Part shown: in pieces, positions 34,022 to 42,795 of the stretch | Position numbering within the stretch: the first letter of the stretch is position 1 | Layout: each line of letters opens with the position of its first letter | Source of the DNA: Flavobacteriales bacterium | GTDB taxonomy: Bacteria; Bacteroidota; Bacteroidia; Flavobacteriales; Schleiferiaceae | Assembly: GCA_002737315.1 (NCBI GenBank) | Contig: NSIH01000006.1 | Span: 1-57,662 of the forward strand | DNA length: 57,662 nt | Reading direction: 5' to 3' | The notes under the pieces: model-generated | What the model was told of the DNA's origin: nothing | The model's input: only the letters and a program-made list of their open reading frames with translations | Databases searched by the model: none | Program-made: the position numbers and the translations under genes

Positions 34022-34996
34022 TTAGCCCTGAATCAAATCAGCCAGCTCTCCCAAATTGGGTGTTATGATAATCTCGGTGCGGCGGTTTTTAGCCTTGCCG
34101 TCGGGGTAGTCATTGGGCGCCACCGGCAGGTGCTCTCCGCGCCCAGCAGCCTGCACGCGCTGTGGCTTTACGCCCTGCTTCACCAAAATTTTAACAACGC
34201 TTGTGGCGCGCATAACCGAGAGGTCCCAGTTGTCTTTGACGGCGGTCTTTCCATTGAATTCGTCGGAGTCCGTGTGGCCCTCTACCGCTATTTTGAGGTC
34301 CTTGTTTTCATTGAGCACCTTGGCAAGCTCCATCAAAGCACTCGAGCCGTCGGGCTGCACCTCCCATGAGCCGCTTGCAAACATGAGTCGGTTGTCCAGC
34401 GAAACATAAACTTGACCGTTGCGCATCGATACGGTGAGGCCCCTGTCTTTGAAGCCCAAAAGGGCGTCGGCAAGGCGCTGGCGCAGGTAGGCAGCTGCGC
34501 TGTCCTTGCGGCTAATTAGGCTTTGGAGCTCTGCCACGCGCTGCTCCCGAAGCTTGAGGGCCTCCTCAAGGCCTGTTAAGCGGTCTTGCTCGCGCTTGAG
34601 CGAGTCTTCTTTGGCTGCCAGGCGGATGGCTAGGCCCTCCATGCGCTCCAGCATCGTCTTGTTCTCGGTCAAATTCTGCTGCACTAAGCGGCCGTTGTTC
34701 TGAAGGGCATACTCGTAGTTGGAATTCAAGTCCCGGTAAGCTCGCTGCATTTTGCGCGACTCAACCCCGAGCGCTGTGGTGTCCTTAATGGCCAAATCCA
34801 GAGCCGCAAGGGCCTTAATTTTTTGGGCATCGCTCTCGCTGGCAGCAATCCGCGCCCGCTCGGCCTCGACCTTAAGCGCCTCTGCGCGTTGGACCGAGGT
34901 GTCAAAGGATGACTGCAGTTCGCTATACTTTTTGGGAGAAACGCAGGCGCTGAGCAGCGCAATTGCGGCCAGGGCCGCGGCAGTGTGAATACGCAT
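34022..34996 (-). CDS. OmpA-family lipoprotein
   Basis: 324 residues. Signal peptide ending at LLSAC, lipidation cysteine about residue 18; a long coiled coil at about 25-190 (Ala/Glu/Arg/Leu heptads); then a C-terminal OmpA/MotB peptidoglycan-binding domain (about 215-324) with FASGSWEVQPDGSSALMEL, VEGHTDSDEF and NRRTEIIITPN. Tethers the outer membrane to the cell wall. ATG 34996 is chosen because upstream codons overlap xth and lack a signal peptide; a TACCTTCG element is four bases upstream. Confidence 0.9.
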   Translation of the reverse strand: MRIHTAAALAAIALLSACVSPKKYSELQSSFDTSVQRAEALKVEAERARIAASESDAQKIKALAALDLAIKDTTALGVESRKMQRAYRDLNSNYEYALQNNGRLVQQNLTENKTMLERMEGLAIRLAAKEDSLKREQDRLTGLEEALKLREQRVAELQSLISRKDSAAAYLRQRLADALLGFKDRGLTVSMRNGQVYVSLDNRLMFASGSWEVQPDGSSALMELAKVLNENKDLKIAVEGHTDSDEFNGKTAVKDNWDLSVMRATSVVKILVKQGVKPQRVQAAGRGEHLPVAPNDYPDGKAKNRRTEIIITPNLGELADLIQG

Positions 34997-35000
34997 AATA

Positions 35001-35008
35001 CGAAGGTA
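35001..35008 (-). promoter_or_regulatory. Candidate -7 element (TACCTTCG) for the OmpA gene
   Basis: One mismatch to TAnnTTTG, four bases before the ATG at 34996, just past the exonuclease III stop. Confidence 0.35.
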
Positions 35009-35009
35009 G

Positions 35010-35753
35010 TTAACTCCAACGGAGTCGCAGAGCTGCATGATCCGAAAATCGAGCCAAACCATCGTAGGAGGCATCCACAACCCGTTCAGGGGCATTGGTT
35101 ATCCAGTGGTCAATGCGCCAGCCCTTGTTGCGGTCCCGTGACCCAGAGCGCGGACTCCACCAGCTGTAGACCTCCCGCTCGCCCCGACGACCCAGGCGAA
35201 AGGCGTCGTGCCAACCCTTTGAAGCAATGCGATCAAACCATGCGCGCTCCTCGGGGCTAAAGCCGGGCTTGCCGTCCAGGCGCAGGGGGTCGTGCACGTC
35301 GATGGCCTCCGGCGCTAAATTCAGGTCTCCGCCAAGCACCACGGGGCCCGTCTGGCGCTCAAGCCATAGCCCGAGATGGGCTAATGCTTGAAGTTTAAGT
35401 TCTTGACGCGCTGGTCCGGCGCTGCCCGAGGGGAGGTATGCATTAAGCCAGATTTGGCCATTTACGTTGATGGCAGCGTAGCGCCCTTCGCCAATAAGGC
35501 CCTCAGGCAGGCTAGGTACCTCGGCCTCGGGCCATTCAGACCGACTTAAAATAGCCACCCCGCTGTAGCCAGGCCGGTCGGCCAAAGAGGCCTTTACCGT
35601 CCAGCCTTCAAGGGCTGATTCTATGGCCGCGAGGTCGTTCCATTGGAGTTCCTGCAAAAAAACAAGGTCCGGATTCTCGGCATCAAGCCAAGCACCCAGA
35701 CCCTTGCGCAATGAGGCCCGAAGCCCATTGGCATTTAGGCTAATCGCCTGCAC
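35010..35753 (-). CDS. xth: Exodeoxyribonuclease III / AP endonuclease
   Basis: Repairs abasic sites and 3' blocks. 247 residues of the endonuclease/exonuclease/phosphatase fold: SLNANGLRASLRKG, the metal Glu in FLQELQW, GDLNLAPEAIDVHDP, and the catalytic region near YSWWSPRSGSRDRNKGWRIDHW and SDHAALRLRW. Follows the coiled-coil gene by three bases, so they share a transcript. Confidence 0.92.
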   Translation of the reverse strand: MQAISLNANGLRASLRKGLGAWLDAENPDLVFLQELQWNDLAAIESALEGWTVKASLADRPGYSGVAILSRSEWPEAEVPSLPEGLIGEGRYAAINVNGQIWLNAYLPSGSAGPARQELKLQALAHLGLWLERQTGPVVLGGDLNLAPEAIDVHDPLRLDGKPGFSPEERAWFDRIASKGWHDAFRLGRRGEREVYSWWSPRSGSRDRNKGWRIDHWITNAPERVVDASYDGLARFSDHAALRLRWS

Positions 35754-35756
35754 TCC

Positions 35757-36635
35757 TTAGTTCAGCACCAAGGTTGAGGTACCAATCTTGGCGTTATCGC
35801 TGAATACCTCGACCGTGTAGGTGCCCGGCTTGAGCGTCGAAGTCAAATCAAAGGCGGCGCAGCTTTGAACCTGCCTTCCCTCGTAGGTGATGTCGGTCTT
35901 GGACGAGAAGTAGATGGTCTCCGTACCCACCTTCATGGAGCGCTCCTCGCTTTGGCTGGGCAAAACCCGACCGTCTGGAGTGTTAATGCGCATGTACACC
36001 GTGCGCTTTGAGGTTTCTGCAATGGCATTCTGGGCCACCGTGAAGCAGGCCTTGATGCGGTTCGCCTTTCCGGCTGATGCTGTGGGCTTCTCTACCCCCT
36101 TAGCATTAAGCGACACGGCATTGGCCTCGAGCGCCGACAATTGAAGCTTGAGGGCGGTGGTAACCTTGCCGCTGAGGTTGGTGTTCTGCGTATTCAACTC
36201 GGCATTCTTGACTTGCTCGCTGCCCAACTCATTGTCTACAAGGCGCTTTGCTTCACCCAAGACGGCATAGGCCTTGTTGACGGAGTCCACCTGGCTTGTT
36301 AGGCGGGCCACCGACTTGCGCAGGTCGTTCACCTGGCTGCGGTACTTGGCCAACTCCGATTGCGAAGCATTCTTCAGGCTGGTAATTTCTTCAATCGTGG
36401 CGTTGAGGCGAGAGGTCTCGGCGATGATGTAGCTGTTCATGCTGTCGTTTGCAGCAACCTGACCAATCAAATCGCGCTTGTACTCCTCAAGCTCGCTTAC
36501 CAGGATGGATTTTTCTTCTTCAAGGTCTTGCACTGCCGTGTTGCGGTTCAGGGCAAAAAAACCAATAGCCAAAATCACGGCGATTAGAAGGCCGATAACT
36601 GTTTTTTGTCGTTTAGAGGACGGATCGTTGCTCAT
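35757..36635 (-). CDS. Membrane-anchored coiled-coil protein of unknown function
   Basis: 292 residues: cytoplasmic N-terminus, one membrane segment at about 13-30 (VIGLLIAVILAIGFFAL), a coiled coil of about 120 residues (35-150), and a C-terminal beta-sandwich-like domain (about 185-292) with ACFTVAQNAIAETSKRTVYMRI and TSTLKPGTYTVEVF. ATG 36635 is chosen because a TACATTTG element lies 17 bases upstream, at 36653-36660; a longer frame would overlap comF. Similar architecture is seen in Bacteroidota proteins without assigned function. Co-transcribed with xth. Confidence 0.78.
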   Translation of the reverse strand: MSNDPSSKRQKTVIGLLIAVILAIGFFALNRNTAVQDLEEEKSILVSELEEYKRDLIGQVAANDSMNSYIIAETSRLNATIEEITSLKNASQSELAKYRSQVNDLRKSVARLTSQVDSVNKAYAVLGEAKRLVDNELGSEQVKNAELNTQNTNLSGKVTTALKLQLSALEANAVSLNAKGVEKPTASAGKANRIKACFTVAQNAIAETSKRTVYMRINTPDGRVLPSQSEERSMKVGTETIYFSSKTDITYEGRQVQSCAAFDLTSTLKPGTYTVEVFSDNAKIGTSTLVLN

Positions 36636-36652
36636 TGTAGTTAGAATTTGCA

Positions 36653-36660
36653 CAAATGTA
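36653..36660 (-). promoter_or_regulatory. Candidate -7 element (TACATTTG) for the coiled-coil gene, overlapping the comF start
   Basis: Perfect TAnnTTTG on the minus strand. It contains the complement of the comF ATG (36656), so transcription of the two divergent genes may be mutually exclusive. Confidence 0.45.
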
Positions 36661-37330
36661 CCACATTCTAAGAAGCGCGCTAAGTGCCTCACTACCGCTC
36701 CCCTGCGCAGCATGCGGCCAGTTGGTTCTGCAGAGCAGCGCTCCCCTCTGTGCGGCCTGCTGGGCGGGCATCTACCTCGGCGGCCATCCCAAACCCGTGA
36801 GTCTGTCGTTCAGTCAATGGGGCTGGTCTTGGCTCCCTTTTGAACTTAGCGTAGTCAGGCAGAGTATGGCAGCCCTAAAGTTCAGGGGCCGGGCGGACCT
36901 TGGCCTGCTCTTGGGGGCCGCAATGGCAAAGAACCTCGAGCGTCCCGAGGTTGACCTGCTCGCCCCCATTCCCTTGACCATGCAGCGGCGCTATGCCCGG
37001 GGCTACAACCAAGCGGAGCGGATTGCCCAGGGCCTTGGCAGGGCCTGGGGCTTGCCCGTCTCAGAAGATCTTTTGTCGCGGCCGTCCAAGTGGAATACGC
37101 TGCTGGTGCCCAAGCAATCATCGCTGAGCAGAGCCAAGCGAGGCCGCATCTACGGCGCCTACGACGTTGCCGAGCCCGACCGATGGCGAGGGCTCCGAAT
37201 TGCCCTGGTCGACGACACCCTGACTACCGGGAGCACCCTGAATGCTGCGGCCGAGGTCTGTATTAAAAAAGCCAGAGTAGCGGCAATTATACCGCTAACC
37301 CTGGCTTATGCTTCACGCCGGGCAACCTAA
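36656..37330 (+). CDS. ComF family phosphoribosyltransferase-like protein
   Basis: 224 residues: N-terminal zinc-ribbon cysteines (PCAACG ... PLCAACW), the ALKFRGRADLG segment, RRYARGYNQAE, and a phosphoribosyltransferase loop ALVDDTLTTGSTL near the end. ComF homologues help natural transformation by handling incoming ssDNA; a role in DNA uptake is inferred only. The last 20 codons contain a terminator for the opposite strand. Confidence 0.88.
   Translation: MYHILRSALSASLPLPCAACGQLVLQSSAPLCAACWAGIYLGGHPKPVSLSFSQWGWSWLPFELSVVRQSMAALKFRGRADLGLLLGAAMAKNLERPEVDLLAPIPLTMQRRYARGYNQAERIAQGLGRAWGLPVSEDLLSRPSKWNTLLVPKQSSLSRAKRGRIYGAYDVAEPDRWRGLRIALVDDTLTTGSTLNAAAEVCIKKARVAAIIPLTLAYASRRAT
37265..37305 (-). 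terminator. Terminator of the type IX secreted protein gene, inside comF
   Basis: Minus-strand hairpin with stem blocks GCCAG/CTGGC and TAGCGG/CCGCTA (37271-37305) followed by TTTTTT (37265-37270). It sits 42 bases past the stop of the 37347-41591 gene and within the comF coding sequence. Confidence 0.7.
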
Positions 37331-37346
37331 GTACCCTTCGCTTTAT

Positions 37347-40300
37347 CTAGCGCTCGATCATCACGCGCTGCACTCCAATTGCTTCCTCGGTTTGCACCTC
37401 AAGCAGGTAGATGCCCGAGGCGAGTCCGCGCAGGTCAAGGTCAATGGTCGATGTCCCGGCATTGAACTGACCCTTGGTCCAAGACAGCTGCGCTCCAGTT
37501 AGTGAAAGCACACGTACCTCTGCAGTTCCTGCAGACGGCATGGGGAACTCGACGCGAACCAAGCCGCTTGTAGGATTAGGGAAGATGCGCATGCTGCTCA
37601 AGAAGTTGTCGCTAAGCCCGACACTAAAGTTCAGCGTTGTATTCGCCGACCCACAATCATTAGTCGCCGTAACGACTGCCGAGGCGGGACCGTTGGTTCC
37701 AAAGGTCTGAACGGTGCTCGCTCCGGTTGCGGTGCCTCCGTTGCTGAATACCCAACTCACTGCAGTGGCATTAGCTACCGTTGCATTAAACTGAATCGTT
37801 ACCGGGTTCAATGAAAGGACGGAATAGCTCGCACTTACCGTGGGCAAGGGGGCGCTAGCGGTCGTTACCGACGCGGGCGAAGACCATGGGCTGGTTCCGC
37901 TGCTGCAGAGCGACTGCACATAAACCTGATAGGCCGTATTCGACAGCAGTCCCGTCAAAACAGTGGATCCGCCCGCAATGGCCGAGACCAGAGTACCAGA
38001 GCCTGGAGTGAAACCGGCAAGGCCATACTCTAGGTTGCTGCTGACCGCTGAACTGGCTGGGGTCCAGGTCACCGTGGTGCTGGTGCAGGTGGTGCTGCCC
38101 GCTGCATTGACCCCAACCGGAACGGCGCAGGGTGAGCATTGAGCCACAAAGCTATTCCAGGTGCTGCCAGAAATCAAGGTCGAGTTAAAGGGCATGGTCG
38201 AGAGGGTATCGCCAAAGGGTCCTACCAAATCAAAGCCCATTTCTCCAGGATAGGATCCCGCATTAGTAATCACAATCCGCACGGAGTCGCCTGCACAGAA
38301 CTGCACGGTCTGGGTGGAGGCAAAACCGGTCGCAAAGGTGAAGTATTTGACGCTAACCCAAGATCCCGATATCTTTTGCTGGGCTGTGATTAGCCCTCCG
38401 TTCCAACCGTCACCCCACGAGTCCTTCATGTACATCGTTGACGTACACTGGTTTGCTGGCGGACAAAGGGCCGTGGTAACCGTGTAGGGACCCGCCCAGC
38501 TCGACTTGTCGTTGGCCGAACAGCTGTCTCTGATGTACATATCGTAGGTCGTGCCCGCGGCCAACCCCGTAATAGTGTAGGGACTGCTCACATTCCAGGC
38601 CGTGGTGCCGTTGGCTCCGGTACCGGTGCCCGTCCAGAATCCTGCAGGGCCCCACTTTACGTTGGATCCGGCTGGGGTTCCCGAAACGGCAGACCAAGCC
38701 ATCCCCACCGACGTCGTAGAAACTGTTCCCGAAACAACGGCTCCGAGGGGCTCAGGGCAGGTCGGAATCGCTTCTACCACCAAGTTGTCAAAGAAGACGT
38801 CAGGACCAAAGCCAGAATTGGCCACAAAGCGGAAGATTGCTTGAGACCCAACCCAAGAAGTAGGCAGGTAGACGGTGGTATCCACGAAGGTTCCGGGGGT
38901 TGTCGTGCCCGCGCCCGTCGAATTAAATGACGGACCCGATAGCTTAACTAGGGTATCCCACGAGGCGGCGGTAAGGGATTTTCCGAGAAGGTACAGGCGG
39001 TCGTTGGGGTAAAACGACATGTATTGGTGCGACCACTCGAAGGTTGCTTGCGCCGCAGCCGAAATCGTTATGGGACGCGAAGAAATGGTCGCGTAGTTGC
39101 CGTCAGTCCACGACCAGAAGTTTCCGCGCATTGCTTGACCAGTAGGCATCGCGTACTGCATCATCGTTTTGGTACCCGCGCTGGTCCAGCACTGCAGTGG
39201 ACTCAAATCAAAGTTGTCGGTGTAGGGCATGGCAACGCCAAGGCAGCTGGTGGTGAAGTTAATCGGACCATGCCAGGGTGCACGGGTCGTAGCCCCGCAA
39301 GAGTCAGCGATCCATGCCGTATAAACCGTATTCGGAGTCAAGCCGGTTATGGTGTAGGTCGTTCCAAGAGTGTTGGCTACGTTAGCCACTGCTCCGGTGC
39401 CGGGGTTAAATCCTGAAGGACCCCAGGCAATGGTGGCTCCAGGCGTATTGACTCCGCCATGAGTCCAAGAAATCAACGCAGACGTTGCTGCCGCAGAAGC
39501 GCTGCCCGAGGTCGCTGGCAAGCATGCCGGCTGGGCCTCATAAATTACATTGTCAAGGTAGGCTGTGTTCCAAGCCGTCGTGGTGCGAACCGACACATGC
39601 TTAAATCCAGCCGGAACCACCGGGAATGGAACCGTGTACTCATCCCAGTTGTCGGTGAGCACAATAGTAGCCACCGGAACAAAGGAACTGGGGTTGGACG
39701 GTGTAGAAAGCACCCCAACCACAAGGCTCGTTGTGGACCAGGTATAGGCCTTTTTGGCGCGGAACCGAATCTGACCGGTCCCATTGGCCAAATCGCTAAA
39801 CATGGGCGAAATAATGCCTGCGCCAACGGTGGATCCCGTACTAAACTCCCCGTAATTGGGCGTAGAATAGGCCGCATTGGTTCCTGTCGACACCTCAAAG
39901 GTGGCGCCGTTGTTGACAAACCAGCAGTCTGGCAGGTCGTTGACAACCAGGTTATCAAAGTTTTGGCTGTAACCACTCGTCAGAGTGAAGCCAGCGCAAA
40001 GGGTTGAAAACGTGTAGGGCCCGGACCAGACGGAGTTTCCTGCGGTTCCGCAGAGGGCCATTACATAAAAGTCGTAGTCCGTTTGAGGCGTTAAGCCCAG
40101 GGCCACAAGCGAGGTAGTAGAAACCGTGTCGCCGCTGCCGGTGCCAATGTTGAAACCAGCAGGACCCCATTGTACCGCAAAACTGCTCGCGCCACTCTGC
40201 CAGTTTAGGTTGGCCGAAACATCGGTAACCGTGGGGGTGCCCAACTGTAGAGGCTCCGGGCAGGCTGGTTGCGCCTCAATGGTTACAAAGTCGACAAAGA

Positions 40301-41591
40301 GATCTGGACCATAGTCCGACCAGCCAAAGAGCTGCACTACCACAGTGCTTCCTACCATGGAGGCGGGGAAGTAAGCTACAGTATGAGAAAACACCGAAGC
40401 GGGCGAGAAAATTGAGGCGCCCGGAGTATTAAAATTGCTTCCTTTGAGCGTGAAAATGTTGGTCCACGTGGTTCCGTTCACGTTGCGAACTCGGAGCGTC
40501 AAACTATCGTCGGGGTAAGAACTTAACGACTGGTGCGACCAGTCCACTACTGCGCGCGCTGGAACAGTAAGTGCGATAGGCGCAGACTGCAGAATGTAGG
40601 AGTCGTCGTTATTGGAGAAAAAGTCCGCCCGAGCATAGGATACCCCGCCCGTGCTGTAGCCCTGCCAAGGCACCGTACCGGTATTGTGGGACCAGCAGTT
40701 TGGCGGGAAGGTCCCGAAGGTCTCCGTAGTTGGCAGCGTTAGGGTTGCGCACGAAGTACAAAAGGCAATTGGCCCGGCCCAACCCGAAGTGCCACTGGCT
40801 GTTGATGCACAGTTTCGACGAACATAAACGTCATAACAGGTATTCGCCGTTAAACCCGTAATCTGCTTGCTCAGCGAGGTGCTCGTTACGGTGGTTCCGG
40901 ATCCTACGGTGAATCCGGGCGCTCCGTATTGAATATCAAATGCCGTACCGGCAGATAGGTAGTTTATGGTAGCCTGGGTTGCAGAAATACCGGTCAAACT
41001 TAGGCTCCCAGGAATCGGGCAGGCCGGCGGAGTATTGGTTACCCGAACCGTGTAGTCGTGAACAGAACCCCATAGGTAAGAGGCGCAGGGAGTCGCAGTC
41101 GCTGAAGCGCCGCCTTCATAGAGCATCACGCGCAAGCGAGTTCGCCCCAAGGGAGCATTCAAGGGAACCGTGAAGGCAAAGGCAGCGTTGAGCGTGGTGG
41201 AGGCCAGGGGCGCGGTCAACGAAGATCCCCAGGTGCCAAGTTCTTCGCCGGCATCGGTAAAATCGCCGTCTGCGTTGTAGTCCAACCATACGCGGCCAAA
41301 AGAATTAAAATTGCCCCCACAGGTTCCCATCAGGGCCTCTAGAGTGTAGGACGTGCCACGGCTTACGTCGGCAGAATCAATGAGCGTAAAATTGCGAACT
41401 CCCAAAACGGCAGGACAGGTCGTGGGATTGCTGATTCCGTAGTTGTCTCCCTGCAAAAAAACATTGCGAATCTCGGTATCGGCCAAAGAAGTGGGTCCGC
41501 CGGTCATGCAGTAGCTTTGGGCTCCGGCGCCGAGGGATGCGCTCAGCAAAAGGATGCCAAAAAGGGATTTTAAAAGTGTAGGTTTGTGCAT
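37347..41591 (-). CDS. Large secreted multidomain protein with type IX secretion sorting domain
   Basis: 1414 residues. Signal peptide 1-24; GEVED-type domain at about 85-185 (RVWLDYNADGDFTDAGEE); then five fibronectin-III-like repeats, each with a WGPAGF-like motif and a closing Cys, alternating with three MAM/jelly-roll-like domains (WSHQSLSSYPDDSLTL; WSHQYMSFYPNDRLYL); a DSWGDGWNGG domain at about 1045-1150; a PKD-like domain; and a type A sorting domain from about 1335 (FPNPTSGLVRVEF ... LASGIYLLEV). Probably surface-attached or released, for adhesion or binding; no catalytic motif seen. Confidence 0.9.
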   Translation of the reverse strand: MHKPTLLKSLFGILLLSASLGAGAQSYCMTGGPTSLADTEIRNVFLQGDNYGISNPTTCPAVLGVRNFTLIDSADVSRGTSYTLEALMGTCGGNFNSFGRVWLDYNADGDFTDAGEELGTWGSSLTAPLASTTLNAAFAFTVPLNAPLGRTRLRVMLYEGGASATATPCASYLWGSVHDYTVRVTNTPPACPIPGSLSLTGISATQATINYLSAGTAFDIQYGAPGFTVGSGTTVTSTSLSKQITGLTANTCYDVYVRRNCASTASGTSGWAGPIAFCTSCATLTLPTTETFGTFPPNCWSHNTGTVPWQGYSTGGVSYARADFFSNNDDSYILQSAPIALTVPARAVVDWSHQSLSSYPDDSLTLRVRNVNGTTWTNIFTLKGSNFNTPGASIFSPASVFSHTVAYFPASMVGSTVVVQLFGWSDYGPDLFVDFVTIEAQPACPEPLQLGTPTVTDVSANLNWQSGASSFAVQWGPAGFNIGTGSGDTVSTTSLVALGLTPQTDYDFYVMALCGTAGNSVWSGPYTFSTLCAGFTLTSGYSQNFDNLVVNDLPDCWFVNNGATFEVSTGTNAAYSTPNYGEFSTGSTVGAGIISPMFSDLANGTGQIRFRAKKAYTWSTTSLVVGVLSTPSNPSSFVPVATIVLTDNWDEYTVPFPVVPAGFKHVSVRTTTAWNTAYLDNVIYEAQPACLPATSGSASAAATSALISWTHGGVNTPGATIAWGPSGFNPGTGAVANVANTLGTTYTITGLTPNTVYTAWIADSCGATTRAPWHGPINFTTSCLGVAMPYTDNFDLSPLQCWTSAGTKTMMQYAMPTGQAMRGNFWSWTDGNYATISSRPITISAAAQATFEWSHQYMSFYPNDRLYLLGKSLTAASWDTLVKLSGPSFNSTGAGTTTPGTFVDTTVYLPTSWVGSQAIFRFVANSGFGPDVFFDNLVVEAIPTCPEPLGAVVSGTVSTTSVGMAWSAVSGTPAGSNVKWGPAGFWTGTGTGANGTTAWNVSSPYTITGLAAGTTYDMYIRDSCSANDKSSWAGPYTVTTALCPPANQCTSTMYMKDSWGDGWNGGLITAQQKISGSWVSVKYFTFATGFASTQTVQFCAGDSVRIVITNAGSYPGEMGFDLVGPFGDTLSTMPFNSTLISGSTWNSFVAQCSPCAVPVGVNAAGSTTCTSTTVTWTPASSAVSSNLEYGLAGFTPGSGTLVSAIAGGSTVLTGLLSNTAYQVYVQSLCSSGTSPWSSPASVTTASAPLPTVSASYSVLSLNPVTIQFNATVANATAVSWVFSNGGTATGASTVQTFGTNGPASAVVTATNDCGSANTTLNFSVGLSDNFLSSMRIFPNPTSGLVRVEFPMPSAGTAEVRVLSLTGAQLSWTKGQFNAGTSTIDLDLRGLASGIYLLEVQTEEAIGVQRVMIER

Positions 41592-41614
41592 GACGCGAGG
41601 TTTAAGGAAAAATT

Positions 41615-41631
41615 CGATACTTCAAATATCG
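41615..41631. promoter_or_regulatory. Imperfect 17-base palindrome between divergent genes
   Basis: Arms CGATA / TATCG with partly symmetric centre (TT...AA). It lies between the start of the type IX protein (41591) and the lipoprotein (41647) and could be a shared operator. Confidence 0.3.
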
Positions 41632-41646
41632 CTCTTTAATAGAACA

Positions 41647-42795
41647 ATGCGAATACTCGTTAACTCATTGCATCTGAGCCTTGCCGCAATGGCACTTGCA
41701 GCAGGCTGCGCTTTGCCCGCACCACCCGACGGAGGACCCCGCGATTCCGCAGGTCCTAAGGTGGTGGAATCCAACCTGGCCTTGGGCGCGACCTCTTCGA
41801 ACCCAGCGTTCTTGTCTTGGACCTTTGACGAGTACGTGGTGCTGAACAATCCGAGTGCGAGCATACGCTGCTCCCCTCCTTTACCGGGCCAACCGAGCTA
41901 TAGCCTTCAGGGTAAAACCCTTAAAATTAAATGGGACGGCGCCCTTCTGCCCGACCGTACCTACCTGATTCAATTCGGGAACGGAGTGCGCGACCTGCAC
42001 GAGAACAACCCGATGAGCGAGCCCTACTGGGTCTTTGCCACGGGTGCGAAAATTGATTCCGGCCAAATCCGAGGAGTGGTGCTCAACCCCTTAACTGGCA
42101 AGCCTTGGGACAACCAAGCCGTGGTGCTGCATGCGGCAGGCGCTCCTGATTCCGCAGTTTTTACGCCCCCAGTGTACGGCTCGCGCAGCGGCAAGGACGG
42201 TGGCTTCACCCTGCCCTACCTGGCCGACGGCCGCTACCAAATCTTCGCGTTCAGTGACCCTGACGGCAATCTTCAGCTCGGAACCGGCGAGAAATCGCCG
42301 GTAGCTTGGTACCCTAAGCCCTTGGCAGCCGGAGACAGCCTTGTACTGTGGCTTGCGGACCCCGTGGCGAAGCAGGACAGTGTAGCTTTTTTTCGACAGC
42401 TTCCCGCGGACTCGTCCGGGGTCTTCAAGCTGACCGTAGCCCCAGCCACCGAAGGACCCTGGGTGCACCAACTGCGGCGCGACGGGATCGTTGTATGGCA
42501 AGGTTCCGGTGCGAATTCATGGACGCTCGAAGGGCTAAAGCCCGGCAAGTACCAGCTTCAGAGTTTCTTGGACGGGAACCAGAACGATCGGCTTGACGCG
42601 CCCAACTGGTGGACCCGCACCGAAGCCGAACTCCCCCTGGCCGACCCGGAAGCGATCGAGGTTACAGTTGGCTGGACGGTAGAGCGCCAGTGGCTTCCGG
42701 GGGCATCCCCAGCACCGCAAACGGGTCCTGGTCCGCCAGAAAAGGGAAGCGCTTCCGAACCGCCGCAAGGTGAATCGAGTCCCAAACTGCGGTAA
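41647..42795 (+). CDS. Ig-like domain lipoprotein
   Basis: 382 residues from ATG 41647. Signal peptide with lipobox LAAGC (C21) and PPDGGPRDSAGPKV after it, typical of a Bacteroidota family annotated as Ig-like (Big_5) proteins. A first Ig-like domain (about 30-125, WTFDEYVVLNN ... WVFATGAKIDSG) precedes carboxypeptidase-regulatory-like beta domains (GGFTLPYLADGRYQIFAF; GLKPGKYQLQSFLDGNQNDRLD). Residues after about 350 are Pro/Gly/Ser-rich and antisense to the nitrilase gene, a 134-base tail overlap that looks like an extension by stop loss. Confidence 0.83.
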   Translation: MRILVNSLHLSLAAMALAAGCALPAPPDGGPRDSAGPKVVESNLALGATSSNPAFLSWTFDEYVVLNNPSASIRCSPPLPGQPSYSLQGKTLKIKWDGALLPDRTYLIQFGNGVRDLHENNPMSEPYWVFATGAKIDSGQIRGVVLNPLTGKPWDNQAVVLHAAGAPDSAVFTPPVYGSRSGKDGGFTLPYLADGRYQIFAFSDPDGNLQLGTGEKSPVAWYPKPLAAGDSLVLWLADPVAKQDSVAFFRQLPADSSGVFKLTVAPATEGPWVHQLRRDGIVVWQGSGANSWTLEGLKPGKYQLQSFLDGNQNDRLDAPNWWTRTEAELPLADPEAIEVTVGWTVERQWLPGASPAPQTGPGPPEKGSASEPPQGESSPKLR

